Part shown: piece by piece, positions 22,301 to 32,613 of the stretch
Numbering within the stretch: position 1 is the stretch's first letter
Layout: every line of letters starts with the position of its first letter
Source: Ascidia mentula
Lineage: Eukaryota; Chordata; Ascidiacea; Phlebobranchia; Ascidiidae
Length of the DNA: 64,000 nt
Assembly (NCBI GenBank): GCA_947561715.1
Contig: OX387199.1
Location: 14,265,001 to 14,329,000 of the forward strand
Direction of reading: 5' to 3'
Notes under the pieces: generated by a model
The model's database searches: none
Told to the model about the DNA's origin: nothing
What the model saw: the letters and a program-made list of their open reading frames with translations, nothing else
Made by a program: the position numbers and the translations under genes

Positions 22301-24444
22301 CGCCAAATCCCACAAAGCGATGCCTTTAAAATATTTTAGTTTCAAACAAAATATATTCGCCGGGTTTAATTAACGAAAAAAAAACTTCAGTGTCCCAGGC
22401 AAGTCGTCTCGCCCTCCAGACAGTCGCGTTACCAAACCGCTCGAATCAAGTACAAACGGGAGGGCCAGGATGACACATTCGGAATCTATCAGCAGAAAGC
22501 TCGATGCGTGCTATGCTGATCGGTAAGGTGACAAATACTCCGAAGTTATTTGCAAGTTCGCAGTTTAATGTTGCAATGGTTTGCATATGCAGCAACATGT
22601 ATTGACACTTAATGCGGAGTGAGCTTTCTTCCAAAGAGTTAACGCGCCAGTTGACGAATTTATTGCATTTTTGCCCAGACGACGGAGTTTTTAGGAAAAA
22701 ATTGCGATACCTTTTGCAGATTATAATAAGCGGTTTCCGTAAATTAATTAGTTTTTGTTCCAGCAACGATAAACTACACAGAGTGGTTAAAAACAATGTT
22801 ACGCAAAAAAAAAACACATTAAGGTTCACGAAAACAGAAAAAAAATAGTCTTTACAATGTTTAAATTAATTCAGGTTTTCGCTTTTAGTTGAAGCATGAA
22901 AGTACACATGCCTTGCATTAACACACGTATAATTAAAACCGGTCGAAACTGGTTTAAGCCTTGTCCCTCGAGTGTTTGAACCATTCAACGCCTCAAGGCC
23001 CGGAAACCGAGTGAAGTTTGAAATGGAATATGTGTTCCTAAGTGGTGAACGGGGCCGAATAGCGACGTTATATTGTTACCATGGAACAAATGGCCGATTG
23101 GTCGTCCACGAGTCAAAAAGGGCGTGGACCCGGGGCCTGACCTACATTCGTGATCCATTGAAGCGGTTATATAGATAGGCGAAGGGGGGAAACTGGACGC
23201 ATTATTAAGTATGTGTGTCGATGGATTATTACCGGACAATGGGCTAAAATGTGTAGCGGTTTGTGATAAACAACCAACTTGTACTATTCAGGGCGTTTTC
23301 TTTCTCGTTTTCAGATGGCCCTTTATTTGTTTTTTGAGTTTTGAGAGGCGCGTATCTTGTAAAATACGTTGAATTGATACGTTTCGATATAACCTGAATG
23401 CGACCACAATTGCACGTCAATGTTAATGTAACAAAGACGTTGATTTGATACGTTTCCATACAACCCGAATGCGACCACAATTGCACGTCAATGTTAAAAT
23501 GTTATAACGTATGTGTAGCAAACGTTGCTTTTGAACGTTACTGTACAGAACGTCATTTCTACGTACATGGTTGCCATTTTTGAAAACGTTTTGAAGACGT
23601 AGTTTCGAGTCAACAGATTTACGTAAACAAAAACATTCTGACACTACGTAGATTAGACCAAAACGCAACCCGAAATCTACGTAGAAATTACGTCAAATTG
23701 TTTGCTGGGTTAAAACCACGCGCGGACGAAAAGCGGTAAAAGTGACGTAAGCGCGAATGACGCAATAAGCTGCCAACCACAAGCAATCTGGCTGTAAAAC
23801 GCTTAAAAATTCACTAATTTGACCAACCCACGTTGGAAAGTTGTGCAATTGTGTATGTGACATCAAAACACGTATTGAAAATATCAGGATCGCGTCATAT
23901 ATTTTTGTTGGCGAACAATTAAGAATATATTATGTTGCTGTTGCTGCCAGGCCTCTTATATTTTAATAATCTGTCTTTCTGGCACAATTAGCGCAATTTA
24001 TTAAACAGATGTCGCGTGAATGTAGAAATAAAAATGGACTAACCTGCTCCACCAAGTGTAACCACGACAATGAGGCGAAAGATGAAGACCAGAATGTACC
24101 ACAGTTGTCCCAGGAAAGTGCTGTACTTGGTCACCTATGAAAAGTCAAGAATCAAATAATCACAAACATAACGGTGCAATCATAAGTCATAAATTGTTGG
24201 TTATTTCTATTGTGTACCTGGTCCGCGACAACGTCAGAAAAATCTTCCAAAAACATGACTTAAAGCAAGGGGATTGAAACGCTGCTTTGAAACTTACACA
24301 CATGGCAGAAACACGTTGTAGGTTCGTACAAGTTACTTCCAGCCTGATGGTGTTGGTGTCGAGTTTCAAACCAATTAGCGATTTAGACAATACCGGAACG
24401 GCGCGTGTTACCTGTTCAGATATCTTCTCCACTAAATACCACAT
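16325..24444 (-). CDS. Connexin (gap junction subunit), nine exons
   Basis: Exons: 24444-24412, 24134-24044, 20970-20858, 20602-20468, 19997-19905, 18832-18725, 17801-17610, 16976-16855 and 16520-16325. All have GT/AG borders and matching phases (1083 nt, 360 aa). The parts are in family order: a short N-terminal helix (MWYLVEKISEQ), TM1 (~16-41) and a first extracellular loop with YGDEQS and Cys52, Cys59, Cys63 in the C-x6-C-x3-C pattern. TM2 (~80-98), a basic cytoplasmic loop and TM3 (~165-190) follow. The second loop ends in CFVSRPFEKTVF, and TM4 (~258-280) is followed by a polar tail. Connexins form hexameric hemichannels that dock between cells. Here the second loop is long and has five cysteines (198, 207, 225, 237, 249) instead of the usual three in C-x4/5-C-x5-C. 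Introns reach about 3 kb. Exon 9 is the least certain: its acceptor was chosen by phase and the stop lies in a repeat arm. Confidence 0.9.
17385..17530. repeat. Dispersed repeat, copy 2 (relative at 1255-1400)
   Basis: Lies in the connexin intron upstream of the TM4 exon. It shares 'cctaataggtctta', 'gcagctg', 'aatagccggcaagac' and 'tggtgactatg' with the copy at 1255-1400. Divergent and non-coding. Confidence 0.45.
21298..22078 (+). mobile_element. hAT element, ZBED-type, internally deleted (781 bp)
   Basis: The termini are CAGTGGTTCCCAACC and its exact inverse, flanked by a perfect 8-bp target duplication gtctaaat (21290-21297 and 22079-22086), the hAT hallmark. Inside, an ATG at 21620 opens a transposase N-terminus: KKRKYVEEHLKFGFT, then CVLCNVV, a stop in place of a sense codon at about codon 39, then KPSKLNRHLHTMHP. 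That is the BED-like C2H2 finger of hAT transposases related to ZBED5/FAM200. A further fragment (KRHEAGLKRQRFD) follows in another frame. The catalytic domain is absent, so the copy is non-autonomous. It lies in the connexin intron between 20970 and 24044. Confidence 0.92.
23361..23502 (+). repeat. Tandem duplication, ~71-bp unit
   Basis: Two units with the shared block 'gaatgcgaccacaattgcac' and 'gtcaatgtta', offset by 71 bp, in a connexin intron. The units differ at a few positions. A related ACGT-rich stretch follows to about 23700, possibly more degenerate copies. Confidence 0.7.
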
Positions 24445-25043
24445 TTTGGCGACGAAGTCTTTTCGCTTCTTGTTCTTTCAAGTAAAGCCACCAGAGGAAA
24501 CTTGTTCAATGAACTACGGGTCTGGTTACACGGTTTTGTCGTATCACAGCGTACATGCATGTAAATGGTGAGCAAATAGTAAATAGGTTTGCTGTAGCTG
24601 TGGAAACAAACTACCAACAGAAATTACATCTTGAACTAAGGAAAGTACAACGTTTTCTTAATTTTGCTGCCTACAAGCGCGAAAACTTAAAAAAAAACAT
24701 ACACATTCTTCGCACCACACCCTAACATGATGTCGAGACTTTGCAAAGTAGATCACCAAAAGAATTGATGCTGTGAAAGATAGCACATGCACAAATGCCA
24801 TGACGAATGAACAATACATTGCAAAAACTATGTGTTATAAATGACTCAAAATGTGTTGCGGAATAATAATAAAGCAAATTTACGCATTTCAAGTTGTTTA
24901 AAAGCCGGAAGTCATGCAATAGACCCCATACTTTATGTACACTAGGTATTAAACAAATTAATTTTCGTCATTAGGTGGCGATGGGTGACTGGAGCTGGTT
25001 TAAAACCCTCTTATGATGTTTAAATTACATAAATAAACATTAA
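24445..25043. other. Connexin 5' flank
   Basis: Upstream region of the connexin start codon. No TATA box or initiator was recognised, and any 5' UTR intron would not be visible. No other gene. Confidence 0.4.
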
Positions 25044-25462
25044 TCGGAATTGCTCTTCTGGCACTTAGTTTCTAAAGTGTTCATTGGAAACCAACGTTTC
25101 GTTTGCCATCCGGCGAGACTTCTTCAGGGTTATGTCAACAGTGAAGCATCACGCACATAAAACACTAAAAACGCAGGAAAAACCATTGCATAAACGATAA
25201 GGAGCAATGCGTATATTTTCCAGCTGTATACAACAACTTGTTGTAAATGTTACGCCCCGCTACACACCTGGTTCACGTGACGATGCAAGCGGTGCCAGTG
25301 TTATCTATGCCCTTTTCCTTGTGTTTTTCTTGCGTTTTTAGTGTTTTATGTGCGTGATGCTTCACTGTTGACATAACCCTGAAGAAGTCTCGCCGGATGG
25401 CAAACGAAACGTTGGTTTCCAATGAACACTTTAGAAACTAAGTGCCAGAAGAGCAATTCCGA
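25044..25462. mobile_element. Hairpin foldback element with ~140-bp arms flanked by TTAA
   Basis: The arms 25044-25184 and 25322-25462 are near-perfect inverse copies over about 140 bp, separated by about 137 bp. TTAA lies directly outside both ends (25040-25043 and 25463-25466). That could be a piggyBac-type duplication or simply the outer base pairs of the arm. Each arm carries 'cctgaagaagtctcgccgga' followed by 'tggcaaacgaaacgttgg', a CTGAAGA...GAAACG pattern reminiscent of hammerhead-bearing terminal repeats of Penelope-like elements. A related single-arm copy is at 34895-35093. No coding capacity. Confidence 0.75.
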
Positions 25463-26765
25463 TTAATTAGTATGTCTGGCAACAAAAATAGCAGTATAAA
25501 TAAACATATTTCAGTGCAAATTTATTGTATATTTTACCATTTGCACTTTGATGTTGCATTAGCTTCACATCAAGATGTATGTTTTCAATATTTAAAACTT
25601 TAAAGTCAGTGTTTTTAATATGTTCGGCAATAAGCACGATTTTTGGCAAACAAGTATCAGTGTTATGATCGCTTGTGCGCAGCCTGGTCCTGCGCCGTTC
25701 GTCCCACTAGGCAAAAACGCGCGTACCCAACTAGCCATTATTTTGAGCGTGGCGGTTTTTCTGTAAACCACATTATTCACTTGAAGCGGATTGTTACGTC
25801 ACAGTACCAGTAATACAAACAATGTACACCGAAAATATGCCTCCTACCACAGATTGTATCTACCGTAATCAGTTACATTTCAAATATTCAAGACTTGCAA
25901 ATTATGTACCGAGTCAAAGCACATGACAAGCTTACAACACAAATAAAACTAAACGAACAAACTGTGGGGTGACCCAGGACCCAGGCTAGTGATTCCACCA
26001 AAGCTCCAAATTTATATTAATATGTCTTACTCAACTAAAAAAACGGGTAAAATTGAGTTATCTCTTTAACAGCATAACAATTTCATTCTACAAACATGTC
26101 GTCCTAAAGACAAGCACATGCGCGGATGAATACTAAACACTTCACTGGTTGAAGGTGAACCCGAATCAATCAAGCGTTAATTCTCGCTGTCAATCAGTAT
26201 TTGCAGTTTTCCACAACTAAAGCTTGTTTTCAGATTAAAAACAACAATCAGTCGTATTGTCTAACCCACACAAAATAGTAAAGACGCAGTATATATAGCC
26301 TACAGTTTATTTGCAACTTTCTTATAATCCAATGTAACCTAAATTTCAATGTTACATAAAACGGGATGTTCAAGGGATAATAGCTATTATTAAAGCGATG
26401 AGCTTGCTTTACCACGAGAAAAGTTTTAGCGCCTTGAGTCAGATTATCTCAGTACAGGCGTTAAATCACTCGGCAGCATAGTTAAATATTGACCTAAATC
26501 CTGAAGAGTTTAGTAAAAACATTAGATTTAACTTTATTGCCTACCTTAAAATCATGCAGTGAATTAAGTATACACTCTACATGTTACTCACGTGAAATAT
26601 CAAACTAACCTTGCTAAATTTCAAACCTGCATTTCAAAAAATTTGAAGTTATGTAGTAGGCCTATTCACTGCTCAAGGCGCCAATGCACTTTCCCGCTTC
26701 CACTTTTACGTAGTGTTGCGCAACAAACACCTTTGTTATTTTTAGGTGGTGGATATTGTAATATA
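25463..26765. other. Intergenic, no gene recognised
   Basis: AT-rich sequence without a supported gene. Short open frames have no family resemblance and no consistent splice structure. Confidence 0.45.
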
Positions 26766-27164
26766 CCGTATTTTACGGACCATAAAGCGCACCCGATTAT
26801 AAGGCGCACTGTCAATAAATTGCTTTGATTAGTTTTTTGTTCATACATAAGGCGCACCGGGCTATAGAACGCAACGTATTTTAAGGAGTATGGGTTACCG
26901 TATAAAGCTCATTAAACAAAAACTTGTTACGTAATAAATGTAAGCAAGTCACAATAGTATGAATATCACAGTTGCTAGTTGCTTTTACCGTAGTTTATTG
27001 TGTAAGACGGTGGTTTATTAATAATAGTATCGGTACTGGTTTTGAGTGTAGGCAATAAAGCACTACTTGATCCATACATTAGGCGCACCGGCTTATAAGG
27101 CGCACGATCAATTTATGAGGAAAAAAAAGGATTTAAGTTGCGCCTTATGGTCCGTAAAATACGG
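26766..27164. mobile_element. MITE, copy 1 (TA-flanked, 399 bp)
   Basis: Terminal inverted repeats of about 25 bp begin CCGTATTTTACGGACCATAA and are flanked by TA on both sides, as in Tc1/mariner-type insertions. A second copy lies at 40174-40565 and is almost identical over its whole length, including the interior 'gttgctagttgcttttaccg' block. Sub-terminal 'aaggcgcac' repeats occur at both ends. Non-coding. Superfamily placement is tentative. Confidence 0.88.
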
Positions 27165-27639
27165 TAAATGGAATCTTCTAGTTTTTCAAACGGTGCAATC
27201 GTCAAACAAGTGGTTTAACGAATACCATGCAAACCGAACCATATTTTGAATTCACTTGGATACGACTTGAATTCATCAACGAAGAATGGAAACGTGAGGA
27301 TTTGTGGTGCTTGTTGTCTTAATTCAACTTTTCAAAACTTTGAGGATACCATTTAGAGCAGTATTGTATATTTTTCTTATATTCCGTGTTAAATGTACTT
27401 AAATGAATAACAAGCATTTCCTTACTGCATGCATTTCATTGTTGCTGGAAGCAGAGTTCACAACCTCACAATTTGTGCCGCTCTACAAAGGTTAACTCAT
27501 GCTTACCCAAATTTTTTGACATACTTTTTTGGGGGTTGTTTCATCAACTACCCACTATTCACTACCCAACTTTTTAACAGTGTATATTGAAAAAATGATA
27601 CATTTACTGGAAAAGATTCTGTTCATTTACAACCAGACT
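27165..27639. other. Intergenic, no gene recognised
   Basis: Short AT-rich spacer between two repeats. Nothing identifiable on either strand. Confidence 0.4.
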
Positions 27640-28080
27640 TTGCACAAACCCATTTCGTTGCGATATACTTTATAGGTGTTCACAAAACGCTATGGTTATG
27701 TGATCTACATGTTCTTAGCCTGATCTACACCAATTTCTAAAATTATTAAATTGGCCCTTGTATGGAGGGCCGCAAATGCTCGCTGTCCAGGCTATGACGA
27801 ACTAAGCGCATGTTGGGATTTACTCAGCATGACCACGGTCAAACCCATTTCGTTGCTATATATTTTATAGGTGTTCAAAAATTTCAAATATAAAGTATAG
27901 ATATTGTTTTGCAAATATTGGAGACCTTGCTGATTGAAATGTTTGTTACTACAACTCATTTTTTTGTTTTTGTCATGGGTTAATGCATAATTTGTGTGAA
28001 CACAATCGCTTGAAGTCGTGTTCACTCATGCGTGAAATAATTTCGGTCCTAACCAATTTCCATTTCGCCGTGTTCTTTGG
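27640..28080 (-). repeat. Inverted relative of the 188-bp-unit element at 11860-12320
   Basis: Read on the minus strand, it repeats the same blocks: the 'gtgaacacgacttc' segment at about 28023-28010, then two units beginning near 'gaacatgtagatcac' and 'aacgaaatgggtttg'. The spacing between units is about 195 bp, against 188 in the other copy. The copies differ by many substitutions, so the insertion is old. Confidence 0.65.
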
Positions 28081-29190
28081 TAAACTTAACACGCATCTCC
28101 CGTTTATGACTCGGCAAAACATGCTGACTAAGCATTTAGTACGAAATATGCTTGGTTCCCAACATTACTGTCAGCTGTTGGTTTTGGCGGTAACTTAAAC
28201 GGGGTTTTGTTTTAACCGACGTTTCGTATATCATTGGGAAAAATCTCTGAACAAATTTAGAGGTGATTGGAACCTCGCCAAAACATTAGATGCGAACAAC
28301 TTTCGGGTCTAGTGTACAATTGTTCGCACCTATGTTCTTTTCAAGTTGTGACGTCACAGTGACGTAATTTTTGTTGTGACGGCATAACTTTGTGTTAAAC
28401 ATCTACACGAAGTTTTTCATTTGATGGCAACATCTCTTTCTGAGAGCTCCAAACCTCTGACCAGTAAGAAATTCATTTAGGCCGAATCACAAAGATATTA
28501 ATGGTAACAGAGACATTTTAGAATACGAGAACCAACTTTTGAATCGAAATTATTTTTTCGAAGATTACCTATATAGAGAGCACTTTTGCGTTTCTTGATT
28601 GAAAACGTATCCATCGTTGGCAAAACAGGCTATTGTCGTATTGGTACCTGTTGCGCCAAAACTTACCTGTGCGAAGCATCAATTCAAGTTAATTCAGTTT
28701 ATTTTCGTCGGTATACGGAAACAATTAACACTCGGCAAAAGGACGAGGGGCCTGTAAAAACCGAAATTGGTTATTTGAAACCGACCCTTGGGTGTGGTGA
28801 TATTGCATTTTATTGCTGTTTTACAGAGCGTATAGAAAAGAAAATCAACAATTATTTTGCTTTAAACGAAACAAAAAGAAGTGCAACAATAGCAAGAATT
28901 TTTTTTTTTTTTCACGTAAATGCTAACAAGCAAACTGACTGTGTAGGCATCCAATCGGGGAAAATTTCTTACGGGAAGGTGCGGCAGTTTGTAAAGAACT
29001 TTTTTTGTTTTAAGTTGCATTTGGTTTAGTTGGAATCTTATAGTTGTGAAAGGCGTTACGTGTATCAGTCCGCTAATCCGAATCAAGCAGAAACACTGCC
29101 AATTCCGCCACAGCTCCTTGGCACAACTGTCTGGATGACAACGTCTGCAAGATGACATATCACGCTGGGAACCCATAACATTGTTTAAAG
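28081..29190. other. Intergenic; one unassigned open frame
   Basis: The frame 28586-29029 (plus, 147 codons) has no recognisable domain, contains a poly-Phe run from a T tract and lacks splice context, so it is not called as a gene. The rest is AT-rich and featureless. Confidence 0.4.
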
Positions 29191-31227
29191 CAGTGCCTTT
29201 CAACCTTTTTACAGGCAGTCCGCACTTTTTATGCCACGAAAGTTTCATCCACACAATGCGGCCTAACGCATTAAATGTTTTTGTTTTTTAACTACTCCGG
29301 AACGTACGTAACTAATACTAACAGTCAGGCCAAACACCACAATACACAGAATATGTTGGATGCGTAATGAACATTACCACCAATAATAGCTATAACCCCG
29401 TACTGTCTGCTGCAATATCACAAAGGAAATTTCAGTGACGCAGCAGTGTTTAACGGGAAATTTATTATTACGAAAATAATTAGAGCATAAATTACTATTA
29501 GTTTTCTTCGACGTTAATTTCAATACTAGCCGCTCTATAGAGTGAGTTGTAATTGGGTCAAACTTGGTACGCTTGAACCCAAAAGATTTCGTAAAGCCCA
29601 AACCAGGCCCGGAAAGACTTATTCAACCATGACGCACTCACCTGACCCGAGCAGCCAGGCATGACATAGGCCTGCAACTCTTAACCGCTCGGTAAAAAAG
29701 GCATCATCTTGTGTTTAATAAGTTGGGTATCCATCAGAGGTAAAGTACGACCCGGATTATGATATTGCGCGGTCTGCGACATAAAGGCGTTAATACGTTT
29801 GGCCTTTACGTTATTTGGGTCTACCAGTTTGGCTACAGCAAAATTTTATACGGTGATTTGTCACATAAATATATCCAATCATTATACAAATGACCTGAAT
29901 AACGATTCCAAACTTTCGAGAACCGGTGACGAACTCAACAAAATTTTGTGACGATGCGCGCAAAATTGTCGATATGCTTGTTCTTTACTACCTTTACATG
30001 GCCAATTCCGTGTATAATATACTATAGGCTTCAACGATTTTGGTTATGCTGAAGTGTGCAGGTGGTGATGCAAATTGGCTCTGGGAATGGCGTTATGTAA
30101 TACTGGTCTGCGTAGCAACATTTTATGAAAAATTATGGCTCTGCAGAGAGGCAAAACATGTTATTAGCCATTTGCAAAAATGCAATAAAACTGAATGTGG
30201 TAGACATACAATGCAGCAGGCAGCTGATAAAGTTAGAAAGGGCATAGTTTTGACATGTTTTACTAATTAGTTTGTTGCAAATTTCTTACCGAAGTTGCGG
30301 ATATTGATTGCCATGTATAGCTACTGGCTTGAAAGAAACCAAGTTGTATTTCAAGGAAGGGTTTAGAATCCTTTTTTTGCAAAGAACCACCACATGCTTC
30401 ACTTGTTAACATTTATACATTTCGAAAATATTCTGTGTATTATGCTATGAATTAGGTTGCCAGGCCAGTAGAAAATTTAAGCTCATGCAGACACCTGAAG
30501 TCATCACTGAAACTTCACAGGTGCTTTATCATGGTTCACAGGAACTTGATATGTGCATGGATCTAAGTGTCATAACAGAACTCCTAAGTAAAAAAAATGA
30601 TTATATAACATATATGTTTCTGTTTACTGCTGGTAGCCTATTCCTTGAAGCTGCCGAATTGACAAAATCCAATCTGTTGCTTTAAATAACTGGGAACAAT
30701 TATGATGGAATCTGTAATGGGTGCAACTGCGTTAAGCTTCGTCTTAATTGTTTGTGCCAGGGGACTCTTTTGAGTTTTTTAGGTCTAGTACACAGCAAGA
30801 CAGCTTTTCGTATTTGCCACAATATGCATACTCCTGTCCGGTCACGAAACATGGTATTTGAGCATTGGAACGTTGCAGAGATTATTGTTATTATCTTGAA
30901 CAACACGAGTTCTTGCAGTTCACCAGGTTTATGTTCAATTTGGTTGCATGAAACAACACCGCTTACACACAAATATCGGCTTTCACGCGTATCAAAATAA
31001 TTGTGAAAAGCGCAAATAAAATTCTGAATTGCGGCTTACACTGTAAATGTAATACTACTATTGTGCTGGACAATTTTTTGAGTGTTTAGGTGAGGTGACT
31101 AGATATGAAAAAGTCGTAAACAAGAAAGACTATTTATCGGATTGTCATCCGCACCATGTTGCCTATCCGCACAACATAGTTTCATATCCGCTCTAGTGCA
31201 TATGGTCTCACAGGTTGAAAAGTACTG
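29191..31227. mobile_element. hAT-type element of about 2 kb
   Basis: The left end is CAGTGCCTTTCAACCT and the right end is the inverse of CAGTACTTTTCAACCT (14 of 16 match). The flanks gtttaaag (29183-29190) and gcttaaag (31228-31235) match at 7 of 8 positions, as an aged hAT duplication would. Sub-terminal 'gtccgcac'/'atccgcac' repeats occur at both ends. Internal open frames (30040-30270 and 30485-30685, plus) show no transposase motifs. 30480-30590 is related to 48700-48830. Probably non-autonomous; a nested second element is not excluded. Confidence 0.68.
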
Positions 31228-31235
31228 GCTTAAAG

Positions 31236-32613
31236 CATCTGCTAGCTTCTTGCTATAAAACGTTGCAGTTAGACCGGGGATTAATGAACGCATATGTCCT
31301 CATCTTATGGTTTTGACACCGCACTCTCACAGGGGACGAAGTATACAAAAACATCGTTTACCTCTCCGTCAAACGTTGAGTCAAAGCTGCTGATGAACAA
31401 GAGGCCTACCATCATTACGTCACTTCAGGTTCCTTCCTTTCCGTTCTGTGTAGAAGCGTGTGATGGTACAACTTGTCACACACAGCACAGATGGTCTTAG
31501 AAGGGCAGTTCGCAACCTGGTTTGCTCGAACGCAAAACATTCAGTAACGCCGTTTCTTTTTTGACACAAGGCACAAGGCACAAAACACATTCTCTTTCAA
31601 AGGTGACAGCTCAGAACTTTCTTCTGCAGACGAATTGTAAGTGCTAGCATTATGTCACCAGAGATAAGATGCCCCTTGCTCAATCACAGAAAAACAAGCT
31701 TTCGGCGTATAACGAATTCCACATCTTGGAAGAGTGAGCACTGAAGTTCACAAAGTACCACAAATCCCGCTTCAAACATTTCCATTTGCTCCGATTTCCA
31801 CTGACGATTCGATCTATTTTTATCAAAGAATGTCTGGACACTTTTGCAGATTCGGAAGCATGCGGAGAATTGATTTCGGGGTACTCGCCAACGAAAGCCA
31901 AGGAACTGGAACGACGTTGACACAGGATTTCCACCTTTAACAAACCGGGCGGATTCCGCTCACCTACGACGCGCCTTCGCCAGAAACCAGCTGCACACTT
32001 TCGCGATTTTATGTGGGAGCCCGTTACATGACATGTTACGTAAGACGTAAATGAATGAAATTAATGCTCACTGCAAACTAAAGAGTAAAGTCCAATACGT
32101 TTATTACACAAACAATTTTAAAAGTGCTTCGGATACAATTCAGAACTTTTATTGATGTTTCCTGTCATCGTAGTAATTGATAGTTGATAGAATTTTAATA
32201 ATTTTTGTTCACAAAAACTGTTGTTCGTTTTAGCTTTCTTTTGGCTAATGCAAAGCAGAAAATGCTTTTGGTTACTGTTCTGTATTTTATGATTGACCCC
32301 GGTTCCACTAAACGCAAGGATATCAAACACGCAATTTTTCTTTGAAATACAAATTAATTTGTCAAACTAGCGAGACAAGCTTTCCTTCGCTGCGTCCACG
32401 ACAAGGTGGATAGTAGGAAATCACGTATTTTACTAACGTTTGTCATTCACGAATTTAAAAATAAGGCCATGCCTTCGCGATGTGTCTGGTGTAATACGCT
32501 TTTAACTGCATGACTGCAGTTTTGCATTGCACAACCATGTCTACATGGGGAGTCGTACACATTTCACACAAACGTAACTGATCTAAATTTTCTTCAGGGA
32601 ATTGAACTTAGAT
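31236..32613. other. Upstream region of the multicopper oxidase gene
   Basis: No gene supported. Overlapping minus-strand frames at 31680-31943 are unrecognised. The last part contains a CAG acceptor-like site (32598) 16 bases before the oxidase ATG, so a 5' UTR intron or a trans-splice site is possible. Confidence 0.4.

Noticed and set aside
22400-22470. tRNA-like stretch around 'ctcgccctccagacag'
   Set aside because: No B-box consensus or cloverleaf could be drawn.
22972-23239. Pair of opposing ORFs of 68 and 84 codons in a connexin intron
   Set aside because: GC-richer patch gives open frames on both strands, but neither resembles a protein family.
25040-25466. piggyBac assignment from the TTAA flanks
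   Set aside because: TTAA may be part of the palindromic arm, and the termini lack typical piggyBac ends.
28586-29029. 147-codon plus-strand frame
   Set aside because: No domain, contains a homopolymer-derived poly-Phe run, no splice or promoter context.
31680-31943. Overlapping minus-strand frames of 79-87 codons upstream of the oxidase
   Set aside because: No recognisable motif; likely chance frames in non-repetitive DNA.
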